A DNA stretch of 64,000 bases from Peromyscus leucopus (Eukaryota; Chordata; Mammalia; Rodentia; Cricetidae): NCBI RefSeq assembly GCF_004664715.2, contig NC_051068.1, forward strand, positions 14,086,798 to 14,150,797. Reading direction: 5' to 3'. The notes beneath the pieces are model-generated. The model worked only from the letters and a program-made list of their open reading frames with translations, was not told the origin of the DNA and searched no databases. The translations under genes and the position numbers were made by a program. The stretch's first letter is position 1. Each line of letters begins with the position of its first letter. Below, piece by piece: positions 24,401 to 38,800 of the stretch.

Positions 24401-25800
24401 AAATAGTTGAGCTAGGTTTAGAGTTGAGGGAGTCATTTAGGTGTGGTAACTCAAGCCTGGAAGCTTAGCTCTTGAAGAGCTGAGGTGGAGAAATTTCTGC
24501 AAGTTCAAATCCAGCCTGAGATTGCAGAATGAGATCTTAAAAAGCAACAACTAACCCAGAGAAATAGGTTGTTTCCGCATACAAGTTTGGATGTTTTGTG
24601 AGGGATCCATGCCATTTTATTATACCTTAAAATGATACCATCCGTAAGAGAAAACTACTCTGTGGATTGGTTATCTTTTAGTTAGTACTTACAGGAAACA
24701 GTCTTTAATTTAGATACCTAAAATAGGAAATGCAGACTAAATAAGTTGCTTGAAGCACCATTAAACAGTTTGTTTTCAGCCGGGCGGTGGTGGCACACGC
24801 CTTTAATCTCAGCACTTGGGAGGCAGAGCCAGGCGGATCTCTGTGAGTTCGAGGCCAGCCTGGGCTACAGAGTGAGTTTCAGGAAAAGGCACAAAGCTAT
24901 ACAGAGAAACCCTGTCTTGAAAAAACAAAAAACAAACAAACAAAAAGTTTGTTTTCAACATGTCCTCTTCAGTGTTTTGAAGATCATTGTTGGAAAAATA
25001 TTTTAAAAAAGTGCTCTTATTGTTGCCATGATCTCTTGAATGAATTTTCACTCTCTCTGCAAGTATTGATGCTGGTACTTTCTTGATTTTTATCATATAT
25101 CAACAACTTTCTACTAAGAAGCCTCAGTCCTTCCTTAGAAATGGTACTTCATTGGTTTACTGACTCAAGTGATACAGAAAAATTCCAAGCAAACCAAGTC
25201 TGAGCATGCCTTAAGTGGTGACATGTGGTTGTCAGCTATTCTAAGATGCCCTCATTTTTAAGAAGCATCCTGGTTTCAGAGACGATGGATTGTCAGAATT
25301 GAGTCTAGAAGTTACATAGGAGCTGGAAAAATGAACCTTTGAACAGACCATTAATTGCCCAAAGCCTTGCAAGTCATAATCCAAAGCAGTTCCGTCAATT
25401 GAGAACAGAAGCTAGTCTTGTGTAAACTATGCCAGCAGTGGTCTTGAACCGATAGGATGAAAGGGAAAGACTACAGTAGCTTCTGACACTGAGCCTAGTG
25501 CTTTTAGTAGAGAAGTTAATTTGGTTTTAGAACTATTACTTCACCACAAGTTTGCTTTAAGTCAGGAACTGAGCCTTGAATGAAGTGTTTTTAATTACCT
25601 TTAATAAGAAGTCAAATACATAAAATTATTTCTGTTGTACCAAATCTAGAAAAAGTTAAAATTTCATGCCAGTAACAAACATGACAAAAAAGCCAATTAC
25701 TAAACCTATTTCATTGTTTGAAGGTAATAGTAGTGTCAGTCTGAAAATGTGAACCGAAGACTAGATTTGTGACAGGTTCCATGTTTAGCCATGATGACTT

Positions 25801-25840
<40 letters not shown>

Positions 25841-26825
25841 GTTTTTCGAGACAGGGTTTCTCTGTGTAGCTTTGCGCCTTTCCTGGAACTCACTTGGTAG
25901 CCCAGGCTGGCCTCGAACTCGACTTAACATTTTTTTGAATGATATATTTTTGCTTTTAAAATTACTATTAACAATTGTTATTTTAAGAAACATCTCACTG
26001 TGTAGACCTGGATAGCCTAGAGCTTGCTATGTAGTTGAGGCTGGCCTGAACGCGCAGAGATCTTCCTACTTCTCTGTCTCCTGAATGTTGAGATTGAAAG
26101 TGTATGTCATTACACCTGACTAGTTTTTATTTTTAATTAATTGATTGATGTATAATTTTTTGTTTTTGAGATAGGGTATCTGTAGCTTTACCTGTCCTAG
26201 AACTTGCTGTTTAGACTGGGCTGGCCTGGGGATTAAAGGCACGTGCCACTATACATGGCTTGTTTCTATTTTTAATTATGTATGTGTGCGTATATGTGGG
26301 AATGTGTATGTGAGTGTAGGTTCCTGGGGAGGCCAGAGGCGTTGGATCCCATTGGAACTGCTCCTAAATTTTAAAATTACATTTGTGCATGCGCCCAGGC
26401 CAGAGGACTTTTCAGAAGTTAGTTTTCTTCTCCTGGGAGTTGGGGGTGGCTTCCTAAGATAGAACTCTGGTGGGCAGGCTTGGCAGCAAGTGCCTTTCTT
26501 TACCCATTGAGTCATTTGCCTGCTCAGCCAACGAGGATTTTGAGTAGATTGAAATTTAAAGATCAGAACCACCATAGGATAACCACTATAGGAAGCTGGA
26601 GATGGCTAAGCAGTCAAGATTGCTTACTAGTCTTGCAGAGGGCCTGGATTTGGTTCTCAGAACCCATGTGGCAGTTCACAACCACTTGTAACTCTAGTTT
26701 CAGCAGACCCAGTGGCCTCTGTGGGCTTCTGCATGCACATGAGGCACACATATTCATTCAGACTCTCACACATACACACAAAAAATAAGCAACTATATAA
26801 CATAATACACAAATCACTTATTCTT

Positions 26826-26877
<52 letters not shown>

Positions 26878-29800
26878 ATTAAGGATTAGGCCAAGGCCTG
26901 GTTTCCTCTTTAGGAAGTTGTATTTGTTTTTGTTCTTTCCTTTGCTGCTAGTAGTTTGTTTTGCAGTAGAAAACTTAGATATAACAAAAAACTTTAAATT
27001 TTGAGTTTCTCTAGAATGTAAGTCTAGTATTTTTTGATCAAGGCTACTATTCTAAGCCCCATTTTGAAGATTGAAGCTGTTTAGTTCCTGATTATATATA
27101 GTTGGTGGTTTGTTTGCAGAGAGCTTTGGTGTTTTATTTTCTGTTTCCCCTTTTGTAAGGAGTGTAAATTAGTTTGTAGTGGGTTGCATAAGTGGAAGGC
27201 ATTGGGTTCTTAAACAACCAAAAGTTTAATAGATGAGCATGAAGTCAGTTACTTTACAGTCATGAACTTTTGTAGGTCCTGTAATGCTCCAAATGGATTT
27301 GGCAGTGGCGGCGGGGCCTGGGAGCTGGAGACACTGCTGCATACTGCCATCTGCTGCAGCCTGAGAGTTCTTTTAAGAGACCTGACTGAGTTAAGAGATT
27401 GTTAGGAAGAGATGTTAACACTGGCTCTTAATACAAAGCTGCTCAAGGAAACTATGAGATGCACCAAAGTGAGGGTGCGGGCTTCTTGAGAGAGTTTCAG
27501 CAGGAGCAAGATACATAATTTTGGTAGCTCTCAAGTTACCTTGATGCTAAGATGTATCTATTAAAGGGATGCCAAGATCCTTTCCCTCATTCCTAGTCTC
27601 TTTCAGAAAATGAGGTTATAGAGTGTCTCTGGAGGTACTTTGGATGGGATTATAGCCTGGTAAGGTAAAAATCATACATCCTAAGGTTCTCATAAGAGAG
27701 TGTAGACTTATCCTCTGTAAAGTGGAATTTTTGTGAGACACTTCCAGAATTGCTTGTTACAGCTGAAAAAAGAGGATAGCTATATTGGTCATACATATAT
27801 TCAGGCATTAAGCATGATTCTTTGCTGTATGCAGGCAACCTTCTTAGCAAATGTTAATTGGGCTGGAATTCTTTACTCTTAGCTGGCCAGAAATTGATCA
27901 AGCTGATGGCTCCTTCCCTTTTTTATGTCTCCTTAATTTCCCTGTCCTCTTCTGCCTCAAGTTTAGTGGCAGTGTATCAAACGGTGCATCTCTACAGCCT
28001 TTTTTTTTGTTTTGGTGAGGGGGTTGGTTGCTAAGGAACTCCCTTAACTAACCAAAGATGAACTTGAGCATCTGATACCTGATCCCCCTGTCTCTAAGAT
28101 TTATAGATTTTTTTTCGTGCATAGTAGCTGTAGCAAAACCTCAACTATGTTGATCAGTATTTTAAACATTAAAGTTTATTATATTTTAACTCAGATTTGT
28201 GTTGGGAACTTAATTGTGCTTTCTTGTTATGAATTGGGTTTTGGCAATTTGTTCAGTAATTATGAAAGTCTTAACCATTTCTACTGGTAGTATAGGTATC
28301 AGATTTAGTCCTCATTTTGCTCCATTATGAAAAGAGCTCTTAAAAGAATGAGATTTTTTTTTTTTTTAAACTATAACCTCCCAGGGAGTGAAACTTTGGG
28401 TTTGTGTTGATATGTTTTGCTGCAGTTGTGTCTTTCTCTAAAATGAGAGGTCTGGAAGGTTCATAGATTAATTAACTTTTTTGGAACCAAGGTTTACAAA
28501 TCATTTGTTCTGCTTAACATCAGACATTTAAACTTGGAAAATTTACCATGACTCCTGGCTCCTGGGTGTGGAATCCTTCTTTATGAACTGATGGGATCAA
28601 GTTGAAAAACTCTTCTGTTTATATTCTGTAATTTCAAAACGATATGTTGAGTGTATATTCTGGGTTGTACTGGGTTCTCTCTTTAAGTCATTATGCTTCC
28701 ACCTCAAAATTGCCAAGTACCTTAGGCAGATGATTTGAAAACTGAAGAAAAGTTGTGTATTCACGAAATGGGGGAGCAGGAGGGAAAAAAGCAAAGGTAG
28801 AATAAATTGTAACACACGTAACATCTTAGAAGTTCTGTATATTAAACCTTTATTTCCCCCCTCTAAATGAACTGTTCCCTCTCACTGATGTTCTTACTGA
28901 CTGGAGAATAATGCTCAATTCACAGTTGAAACCACCCTCCTGTTCTTTTCTTTGTGATTATCATGGCTCATTTTTAAGTAGGGGTGTATGTATGTGAGTG
29001 CACGCACGCACATGCGTGCGTGTCTTTTAAATTTTTTTTATTAGAAAGGACTCCTTACACTGGACTATGAGTAATTAGTTCACTCACAGTCACTCATGTT
29101 TTTCCCCAGATATTTAGCTTTATTTTCTCCACCCCTTTTTTTTGAGGTTTGGTTCACTCTGGCTTCAAGCTCACTATGTAGTCTAGACTGTCCTTAAACT
29201 CATTACTCTGTTGCCTCAGCATCTTGAACATTGGGAATATAGATACGTACTGTAACTCCTGGCAGAATTTTTAAGTCTTTTAGCCATTTATTTTGTGACG
29301 ACAAATTCTTCGTGGTGCTGAAAATCAAGTACAGGGACTTAACACAACTAAACAAGCACTCTACCATTGAGTTAGAGTTTTCATCCCTGGGTTATTTTGA
29401 AAACTAGATCTTTGTAGTCTTGGTTGGCTTTGAACCTGCTCTGCCTCATAAATGCTGGTATTACAGCCCTTGTGCCACCACACCCAGCTTTATTTTTCCA
29501 TAAGAAATAACCAAACATTCCAATACCACTTAAAAACAATCCATTCTTTTCTCATTTTAAAGTTCTATAAAGCCACACATTGTAGCACATGCCTTTAAAT
29601 AACCAGTACTTGGTAGACAGAAGTGGGCAGATCTCTGTGAACTTGAGGTTCCAGGATAGCTGGGACTACATGCCACCCTCCCGCCCTTCTAAATAACTGA
29701 CTTGTTAGAGAAGCATTTTTGTAGTCTGTGTTCTATACTTTAAAATCATGATTATTGAGTTTTAAAGTAGGCATTATTATTTACTTAGTATATTCTTGTT

Positions 29801-32800
29801 ACCTATGGGCTCCCTCTCCACAATTAAAAAGTGCTTTTTTTTTTGAGAGAAGACTTCACTTAGTATTTTTTTCCCCAACAGATCTTCTATTGCTGTTGTT
29901 AGTGAAAGCCTTTTGTTCCTTTTCTTTTCCAGCCGCTCATTGTTTACATATTACAAACTACATTGGTTGTTGATTAACTTGCAGACACACTGACTTACTA
30001 ATTTTTTTCCCATAAATTCTTAATTAAGGTGAATTGCCACAAGTTTGAGGCTTCTAGGGCTCAGTGGCCATTATCAGGCCAGCAGCAGTTACTTAGCAAG
30101 ACTACTTGAAAACAATAACAAAAATTACTGGTCCTGTATTGAACTAAATTTTATAGAGATCTGGAGATTAGAAATAGCTTATAGAAATAGAATTAGCCAT
30201 AGCTAAGTATACATACAGACCTTGGGAGAGTGAGCAGGAGGAAGCTACTGATTGGTAAGTCACTTAATAGTCTTACAGCTTGTCATACTGTGTTCTAGTG
30301 AGTAATAAATAGTCCCATCTGCTACTTTCTCTGAGACTGACTGTTCAGTTGCAAAGACTTTTTTCTAGGGTTGTACTAAGCTTGCTGTTTAGTTTTCCTT
30401 GTGCTGGTTTATGTTTTGTAGTCTTTAGTTTGTTAATTGATAGTAGACATTTAAATATCGCTCTTTTAAACTGCTTTGTTACTTAACAAGCAGTTGCAAT
30501 TTTTATCTTTGTCTTTCGTGAGTTATCTTGGCATGAACTTTAGTGTTAAATAGATTTTTTTGTTTGTTTTTCTTGTTTTTTTTTTTTTTTTTTTTTTCCT
30601 TGAGCTGAGAACTGAACCCAGGGCTTTGTGCTTGCCAGGCAAGCGCTCTACTACTGAGCTAAATCCCCAACCCCATGTTAAATAGATTTTTAAGGGAGCA
30701 TAAACAGAAGTATTCCTTTATATTGTGCTTTGTCCAAGTACTAAGTGCATGTGTCTGTGTGGATAGTCTTCAGTGCACGTTTTGGAGTTGTATATGTGTT
30801 GAAGAGTGTTAACTAATTGGCCAGTGGGTTAAATTATATATGGAAGTACTGGACTAGGGTTGAAGGATTTGCAGTTCTGTTTGGCAGTAATGTTAAACTT
30901 TTTTTTTGGAGCTGAGGATTGAACCCAGGGCCTTGCACTTGCTAGGCAAGCGCTCTACCACTGAGCTAAATCCCCAACCCCGATGATTGCTTTTATGTTG
31001 ATTGATAAGCTGTGATGGTTTTGAGGCAGTATATTAACTACTGCCAAATTTGACAAAGACAATTATTGTGTGTGTGAGTGCAGGCATTGGTATACTACAG
31101 CATGCATGTACAAGTAACAACTTTTGGAGTCAGCTCTCTCTTCCACTGTGGGTTCCCAGGATCAGACTCAGGTTGTCAGATTTGCATGGTGGGTACTCTT
31201 CTCTGACTTTTTTAAGGGAAAGAAAAGTAGGTGGGAAAAACATGTCTAAGATAATGCTAGTTTTCAAAATGTCATGTTTTACTAGAGTTGGGCTGTAATT
31301 TAATAGTTATAGTGGAATTGAGTTCTTAACTTTGTTAGGTACTTTGTTGAATATTATTTAATTTCTGATATAATGAGACCTAATTAAGTACATTAGATTA
31401 AAATTATGTAAGTTACAGAGTTAAGATGTTACCTGGCAAGAAGAGTTTGAGGTCATTAACTCTTAAAGTACTAAATTACTGACCCCTCAGTCACCTTAGT
31501 ATTACTTCATCCAATTAATGCCTGTGTTCCAAGGATGAGTATGTGCTGTGTTTCTTTTGCTTATTTTGAGGTAGATGATAACTGTGTTATAACCAGAGTT
31601 CAAGAGGACTAAAGAACAGCTTTTTACACAAATGATAGAATTGAAAACCAAATTCACATCTCACAATCTTTTCAGTCCCTGTGGTTGTTGGGGAGTGTGG
31701 TGGGTTGGTTGGTTTGTTAGGGTGAGTGAGTGAGTGAGTGTGTGTGTGTATGTATGTATGTATGTATGTATGTGTTTGTCTCCCTCCCTCCTACCTTCCC
31801 TTCTTCCCACATCTACCCCTCTCCTTTTCAGTCCTCCCCCCAATTTCTTACCCCATCCTAGGCTGGCTTTCAACTTCCTGTATAGCCCCCCAAAAATGAC
31901 CTTGAATTTGTGATCCTCTTGGAGTTTGTTATCACACTCTTAAATTATGGAGGGCTTTGAATATGCTAGGCAAGTATTCCACAAACTGAGCTGTATTTCT
32001 AACCCTGGGTGTTTTATTTCTCCCCTTCCAAAGACAGGGTCTTATGTAGCCCTGCCTTGTCTGGTTTTCACTGTGTGGCCAGGCTGGCCTGGCACAGCAA
32101 TCCTTCTGCCTTAGCGCACTGGTCTTCCTTGATCTGTGTTCTTTAATCATTCTACAGTTTTTATATCTATTACAGGTTTTTAGAGTTAGGTAATAACATT
32201 AATACTGATAAAACTTTTTGTTTTATGCAGGGATTTATCAAAGATGTCCATGAAGACTCCCTCACAGTTGTTTTTGAAAATAAGTAAGTTATTGACAGAT
32301 TTTAATTTTTAAGATTGTTAATATTGATTGTTCCTAATGATGCCAGTAGGAAAATTATTCTGCTATGGAGTGGGAATGCTTGGAGGGTTTTGATCCTCAA
32401 GAGTTCTCGTCCAGTTTTGATAACCCTTCACTTGTTTCTGTATCTACAATTTACCTATTTTCATGTTGTTCTTTGTCAAAATATGCATGAATATGATTCA
32501 CTCAGCTGTTTATAGAAGTAGATGGCACAAATAGCATGATGGTAAAGGCCCACCATTTTGAAGTGGTTACAAACGGCCTTCCAAGTAGTTACCAGTAGTG
32601 AGTTTGAGGCTATCCTTAATTGCTTGATACTGATAAGAATAGGTAGTAATTCTCTTGGTATCCCAAAATCCAGGCAGGCTAAAAGTGAGGAAGACAAGTA
32701 TACTAAGCTTGGTTGGGAAGGATTATAAAAGGATCTGTTAACTTGAATATTGAACTGTGACTGCCTGAGTGTCTAACAGCTACTTCATGAAGAGACAGAT

Positions 32801-35800
32801 ATTCAGCTGGCTTCTCTTTGAGAGCTGCCATGCAAACAGTAATGTAAAAAGAAAGGCCCTTGAAACCCTAGACTTTGAGTTGTCTACTTGCTCAGCATTC
32901 TCCTTAGTAACATTTCAGGTGGGATATGCCTCCTAGGCTTGAAGTGGAAACTTGAGAGCCAGGTAACAACAGCTAAATTAGTTCATATTGCTACAAAGAT
33001 TAAGCCTTTTCTTTTTCTTTTTCTTTTTTTTTTGTGTTTTTTTTTGTTTTTTTTTGTTTTTTTCGAGACAGGGTTTCTCTGTGTAGCTTTGCACCTTTCC
33101 TGGAACTCGCTTTGGAGACCAGGCTGGCCTCGAACTCACAGAGATCCGCCTGCCTCTGCCTCCCAAGTGCTGGGATTAAAGGCGTGCGCCACCACCGCCC
33201 GGCTTTTTTTATTTTTATTTTTTTTTGGTTTTTCGAGACAGGGTTTCTCTGTGTAGCTTTGCGCCTTTCCTGGAACTTGCTTTGGAGACCAGGCTGGCCT
33301 CGAACTCACAGAGATCGGCCTGCCTCTGCCTCCCGAGTGCTGGGATTAAAGGCGTGCGCCACAACTGCCCGGCAGATTAAGCCTTTTCTAGATTCTAATA
33401 TTTTCTAGATCAATTAAGAAACTTTTAGAGGGGATGTTTGTGCTGAAATTGAACCATGATGCTGTGAACATGCTAAGTACAAAGAAGTTCTCATCTGGGC
33501 ATAAACTGAGTTTGAACTGTAAACTTTCAAAATATCCTTTAAAATGTATGTATATGGTTGTTTTTCATGCATGCATATCTGCATCAAATGCGTGTCTGGT
33601 TGTCTCAGAGGCCAGAAGAGGGTATCCCCTAGAACTGGAGTTAAAGGCATTGGGAGCTACCATGTGTGTGCTGAGTCTTCTGGAAAAGTAGCAAGTGCTC
33701 TTAGCCACTGAGCTCTCTCTTCAGCCCCTAAACTACTAATATTTGTATTACTTTTGTGAACATGTACACTAAAGTTACTTAGTTTTTATTGTTTTGTAAT
33801 TAATAAAATTGTGGGGTTTTTTGACACAATAATCTGATAGCTATGAATATTATTTTGAACCTTAGTCATTATTAATAGCCTATTTTGTTTGCAGGGTTGT
33901 GATGTATTTGCCATTCTTAGGATAAGTAATTTGGAGTGTAATACTATCAGTATTAATTATAAAGTTTATAAAGAATCATGCAAAGTTCTGTTCCACCTCA
34001 ACATATTGAAAAAATTAAAGAACTAAGATTCTTTTTTTTTTTCCATTGAGACATTCTGAATGATAGAACTAACTTAAAAATGTATTTAAAACATTAGGCA
34101 GAGACTATAACTTTTCCATATTAGGGTGTGCTAGACTAAAGCTAAATTTTTTTTTTTAATCTTTAGTTGGCAACCAGAACGCCAGGTTCCGTTTAATGAA
34201 GTTCGATTACCACCACCACCTGATATAAAAAAAGAAATTAGTGAAGGAGATGAAGTAGAGGTATGTGTTTTTAAGTTTTCTTTATGGTGCCTATTTTTTT
34301 GTTATAAATAAATATCCTTGGGAAAATCTGTAGCTGATGAATAATCATTCTCCTTTTCCTGTTCTTTATTGGCAGTGACAGTAACGTAGTGTTACTGGAG
34401 ACGTGGTGTTAAGTGAGAAATGGATTCATATGTCAGTGCTACTAATTTTAGCTTTGGTGGACTTGATAAAGTTTTTCAAAATGAAAGTTTCTTAAAACAT
34501 TAAGAATGATGATGCATTAATTTTTAGAGAAATCTAGCACAGAACCATACAGTGTTAGTAACTTTCTAAAGCTAGTTTTAGTGGTTTGTCCTTCACTGTC
34601 TTTGGTTATTGCTGTGAAGAGACATCACGACCACGGCAACTCTTATAAAGGAAAACATTTAATGGGGTGGCTTACAGTTCAGAGGTTTATTTAGTCCATT
34701 GTCGTCATGGCAGGAAGCATGGAGGCATGCAGGCAGACATGGTGCTGGAGAGTTGTTGAGAGTTCTGCATCTGTGTTGGCAGGCAGCAGGAAGAGTAAGA
34801 CAGTGGGCTTGACTTGAGCATCTGAGACCTCAAAGCCCATCCCTAGTGACACTTCTCTAACAAGGCCACACTCTCTTTGGGTATATGGGGGTCATTTTCA
34901 TTCAGACCACTACAGTTCTGTATGTATATGTTTATGAACTGCTTTATGGACTAGTGTAGGAATGTCTGGAATGTATATAATCCTAGCACTCCTTTGAGAC
35001 TATCTTGAGCCATATATGAAATCCTGTCCTTTGAATACCCACCCTTCAGGGGAAAAAAAAATTGAAAATTATTATCACAATAAATAATGGTGAGTTAAAA
35101 AAATACCTATTTTATTTATTTAAGGTTTTTTAGTTCTTGAGAGTTTGTACAATATTTGCTGATCATATTTGTTTTCCCTACCTACCCTACCAACAGCCCA
35201 CACACCCGTTAAACAACACATCTTTAAGACCAGTTTGTGCTGCCCAGATACTCTTAGATTGCACTGGAGATGGTTATAGTCTGAAAAATATCTCTCCCTC
35301 TCCTAGCACCTAACATAATAGATCTATGACAAGGGGATGGGTCGCTTGGTGAACTCCCTTCTCCATGCTGGCATGTCTGGCTAGGGCTTGCATAGGTTTT
35401 GTGAATACTGTCACAACTGCAGGAGTTCGTATGTACAGCTGCTCTGTATGTCCAGAAGATACTGTTGGATTGTAGTCATCCACTGCCTCGGATACTTAGA
35501 TTCTTTCTGCCTCTCTGCCACAGTGACCCCTTAGCCTTGGGAGGAGTGGCTTCAGTATAAGTGTTCTGTTTAGGGATGAATAGTCTGCAATCTTGTAGTC
35601 TTTGCACTTTGCCCACTTGGGGTCTCTGATGATCACCATCTACTGTAAACAGCAGCATTTGAGAAATGCATTGATCTGCAGAAGATATGCTGGAAGGCTA
35701 CAATAGCAAATTTTAAATTTTTAAGAAATTAGTAACATTATGAATTCCCAGACACTTAACGTATTTGTCACAGGAAGCTGGTGTGGTATTACTGAAGAGA

Positions 35801-38800
35801 TTTTTTTAAAAGTCTCTTTTGTGCCTGGTTTATAGGGCTAGATAGTATATTAACCATTTCTCACTGTAATATCTAACAAGCAACTTAAAGATGAGCTTAT
35901 TTTGGCCTTTGAGAGTACAGTTTATATTGGTAGGGAAGGCATGGTAGCTGAAATTTGAGGCTGCTGCTCATGTTGTGTCCACAATCAGAAGAGGAGAATG
36001 CTGGTGCTCAGCTCACATTCACCGTTATACTTGGTCCAGGATCCCGGGCTATGAGATAGTACTGTAGGGTCAGTCTCCACAGCTCAGTCAATCCATTCTG
36101 AAATCTCCATCGTAAACATAGCTAGGGGTCTGTTCCCCTTAGTGATTCTCGATCCTGTCAAGTTGACAGTAGTAACCATCACAAAGAGTAAAACAAGTGG
36201 GTCCACTATTTTGCTTTTGCTAGGGCAAAACTCTGTTACAGTTTTGTGTCAGTGCTATAAGCCCAATCCTTAAGCAATGTAGTTACTCCTTTCTTAGAGT
36301 TAATTTCCATGAAAATTAGCACCAATAACTAACTTTGTAAGGAGAGCCACAGCTGTAATCTAGATGTATGTGGTCACTTGAATGAGAATGGGCCTCATAG
36401 GCCCATAAAATTTGAATGTTTGTTCCGAAGGTGGTAGACTTGTTTGAGGTGGATTAGGAGGTGTGGCCTTGTTGAAGAAGGTGTGTCACTGGTGGTCAGC
36501 TTTGAAGTTTCAAAAGCCTTGTCTTTCCCATTTCTCTCTGATTTGTGGTTGCTGTTTCAACATACATGAAAGGTCTAAGATCTTGCTCCAGTACCATGCT
36601 CCCTGACACGATGGTCATAGACTCAAACCTTCTGGAGCTGTGAGGAAATAAAAACTTTTTAAGTTGCCTTGGTCATGGTAATAGGAAAGTAACTAATACA
36701 GTATACTATAGTAGTGTTCTTGAGGCATGGGGGAACCTGAGAAAATAGTACCTAGTGACTTCCATGCAGACAGCAACTGTGAGGGGAGGTGGTTAGGAAA
36801 TAGTTAAGGCAGCGATGCTGCAGGTTTCCATGGTAATTTGTCTTTTTTAATATATATATACATATTTTTTCTTAGATGGCCTAGAATTTGAGAGCTTCTT
36901 GCTTCCGTTTTCTTAGTGTTGGAATTACAGGCTTTATATTACCATGTCCTGGTTTCTATAATTTTTTTGCTGTTAAGATAACTATTGTAAATCTCTGTGG
37001 TTGGACTTTTCCTTTGTGCTGCTGGCTCACCAAAAAAAATGACAAGGGAACTTATTAATTAGGAAAGCTTGGCCTATAGCTTAGGCTTATCCTACTAGCT
37101 CTTAGAACTTAAATTAACCCATTCATATTAATACATATTTTGCCTCGGCTTTTTTATCTCCCATCTTGTACCGCCTCTTTCCTCACTGTGTCCTCTGGCT
37201 TCTCTCCCATGCCTCAATTCATCTCTTTTCCCTCTCTCTCTGCCTGGAAGTCCCCCCTAACCTCTTCTTGCCTAGCTATTGGCCAATCAGCTATTTATTA
37301 AACCAATCAGAAGGCACCTTGACAAAGATGACCTCTCCAGTGTACAAAAAGATTATTCGACAACAGATCTCTGATTTAAGATGAGGTTGAGGGTAGAGTG
37401 AGGGGTTAGGGAGCCCAACCTAAATCAGCAACCACAGCTCAGCGAGATGCTGAGGATGTTTTATGTGAGTCTTTACAAATCTGTGTTGAGGTAAGCTCAG
37501 CAGCCTTCCTCTGCACCCTCTGCAGCCTGTTTCTCCAATTGGGATGAAAACATTCATGTCAGAGATTGAGAAACCATTGTTCCTAGGTTATCATTTCATT
37601 TTCCATTTCATAATTCAGTCCTCGTAAAAATTTGCTCTACAGTTTTGTAAAACATCACAAATGAAGATATAATCAAACTTTGTTCATTTTTGAAATATTA
37701 GGGAAAAAGTTTAATTTTGCCTCCTGTAGATTGACCAATCCTCCCTTCTTGTGAAGCCTCTCATCATGGATTGAAATTTTAAAAATATTTAGTGTTTAGA
37801 TGTTTTGGCTTCATGGATGTCTGTTAAATGTATGTGCCTAGTGCTTGAGATGCCAAAAGAGGGCATGGATCTCCTGGGAATGGAGTTACATACAGACAGT
37901 TGTGAGCTACCATGAGGGTGTTGGGAATCAAACCTGGGTTCTCTGGAAGAGCAACAAGTATTTGTAACTGCTGAGCAATCTCTCCATCTCCTGAAGTTTA
38001 AGTTTTAAAAATAAGTGAAATTAGACAAAACTATAAAGTAGAAATGAAACCACCCTTTTTTAGCATAGATGTGATGTCCAGTTGTTCCAGATTGTGTCAG
38101 CTAGAGTTGAGTGCCTCTGTAGATTCTTCCTTTGCATATATAAGAATTTTAAGTTGTAACAACTGACTATATTACGTTGTGACTTTTGTATTAATAATTA
38201 GAGCATCATAAGATGTTTTCATGTTTGCTCATATAAACTTATTTTTTTATTTTTAATAAAAAAAATATACAAATATACAGTTCCTTGTTGTGGATGTATC
38301 CAAAATTGAGATCAGAAGTACTACTGTTAAGATTTGGCATAAGGACATGCTTTTTGTTTTAAGAGGGTCACTTGTTAGGGAGAGTTGGCCTAGTGCTAAA
38401 AGCACTTTGTTGCACAAGTGAAGATCCCAGCACTCAGGTAATGAGCCAGGCATAGTCTTTCTCAGCTGTGCTTGTAGCCCCAACTCATCACTGTTTGCTG
38501 GGGAGAGGAGATGGGTACTTACTTGCCTCCAGCCTGCCTGAAGAAAACAGAAGTTCTAGGTTCAGTAGAGATCCTGCATCCGACTAATAATACAGAGTAA
38601 TAGAAAAGAATACTTGGCACACATATCACAGCAACAAACTCACAGAAGAATTAGAAAAGCCTTTTTTTTTTAAAGGTAGCTTGTGAAAACAAAATGCATG
38701 TGTATTTAAGATTTTGATACTACCAAAATTACCATTCTTTTTAGTGTCCAAAAATGTTTGAATTAGTAAAGTCTTAGAAGTTGGAGCTGAACTAATTTCT

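Larger units (their letters stand above)
12457..32230 (+). other. Fxr1: FXR1 intron 1 (19,774 bp)
   Basis: GT-AG intron. The first 0.6 kb belongs to the CpG island. The rest is AT-rich, with many B1, B3/B2, B4 and ID SINEs, one long LTR-type repeat (21945-22425) and microsatellites, listed separately. I see nothing recognisable in 13090-14240, 14640-14970, 15640-16410, 16800-17430, 19190-19640, 23040-24190, 25000-25790, 26880-29130, 29690-30540 or 31210-31690 beyond AT-rich, T-run-rich sequence. No small RNA gene was recognised. Confidence 0.9.
32284..34166 (+). other. Fxr1: FXR1 intron 2 (1,883 bp)
   Basis: GT-AG intron containing a head-to-tail B1 dimer (33013-33373) and a B3 element (33545-33727). 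The remainder is AT-rich without recognised features. Confidence 0.9.

Noticed and set aside
30600..30981. tRNA-like genes
   Set aside because: The pol III box sequences belong to ID SINEs with A-tails and a target-site duplication; no functional tRNA cloverleaf is supported.
33034..33408. 124-codon frame in intron 2
   Set aside because: Translation of the B1 dimer.
35476..35658. Possible coding frame in intron 3
   Set aside because: Lies within an L1 3'-end-like remnant; no ORF2 similarity seen.
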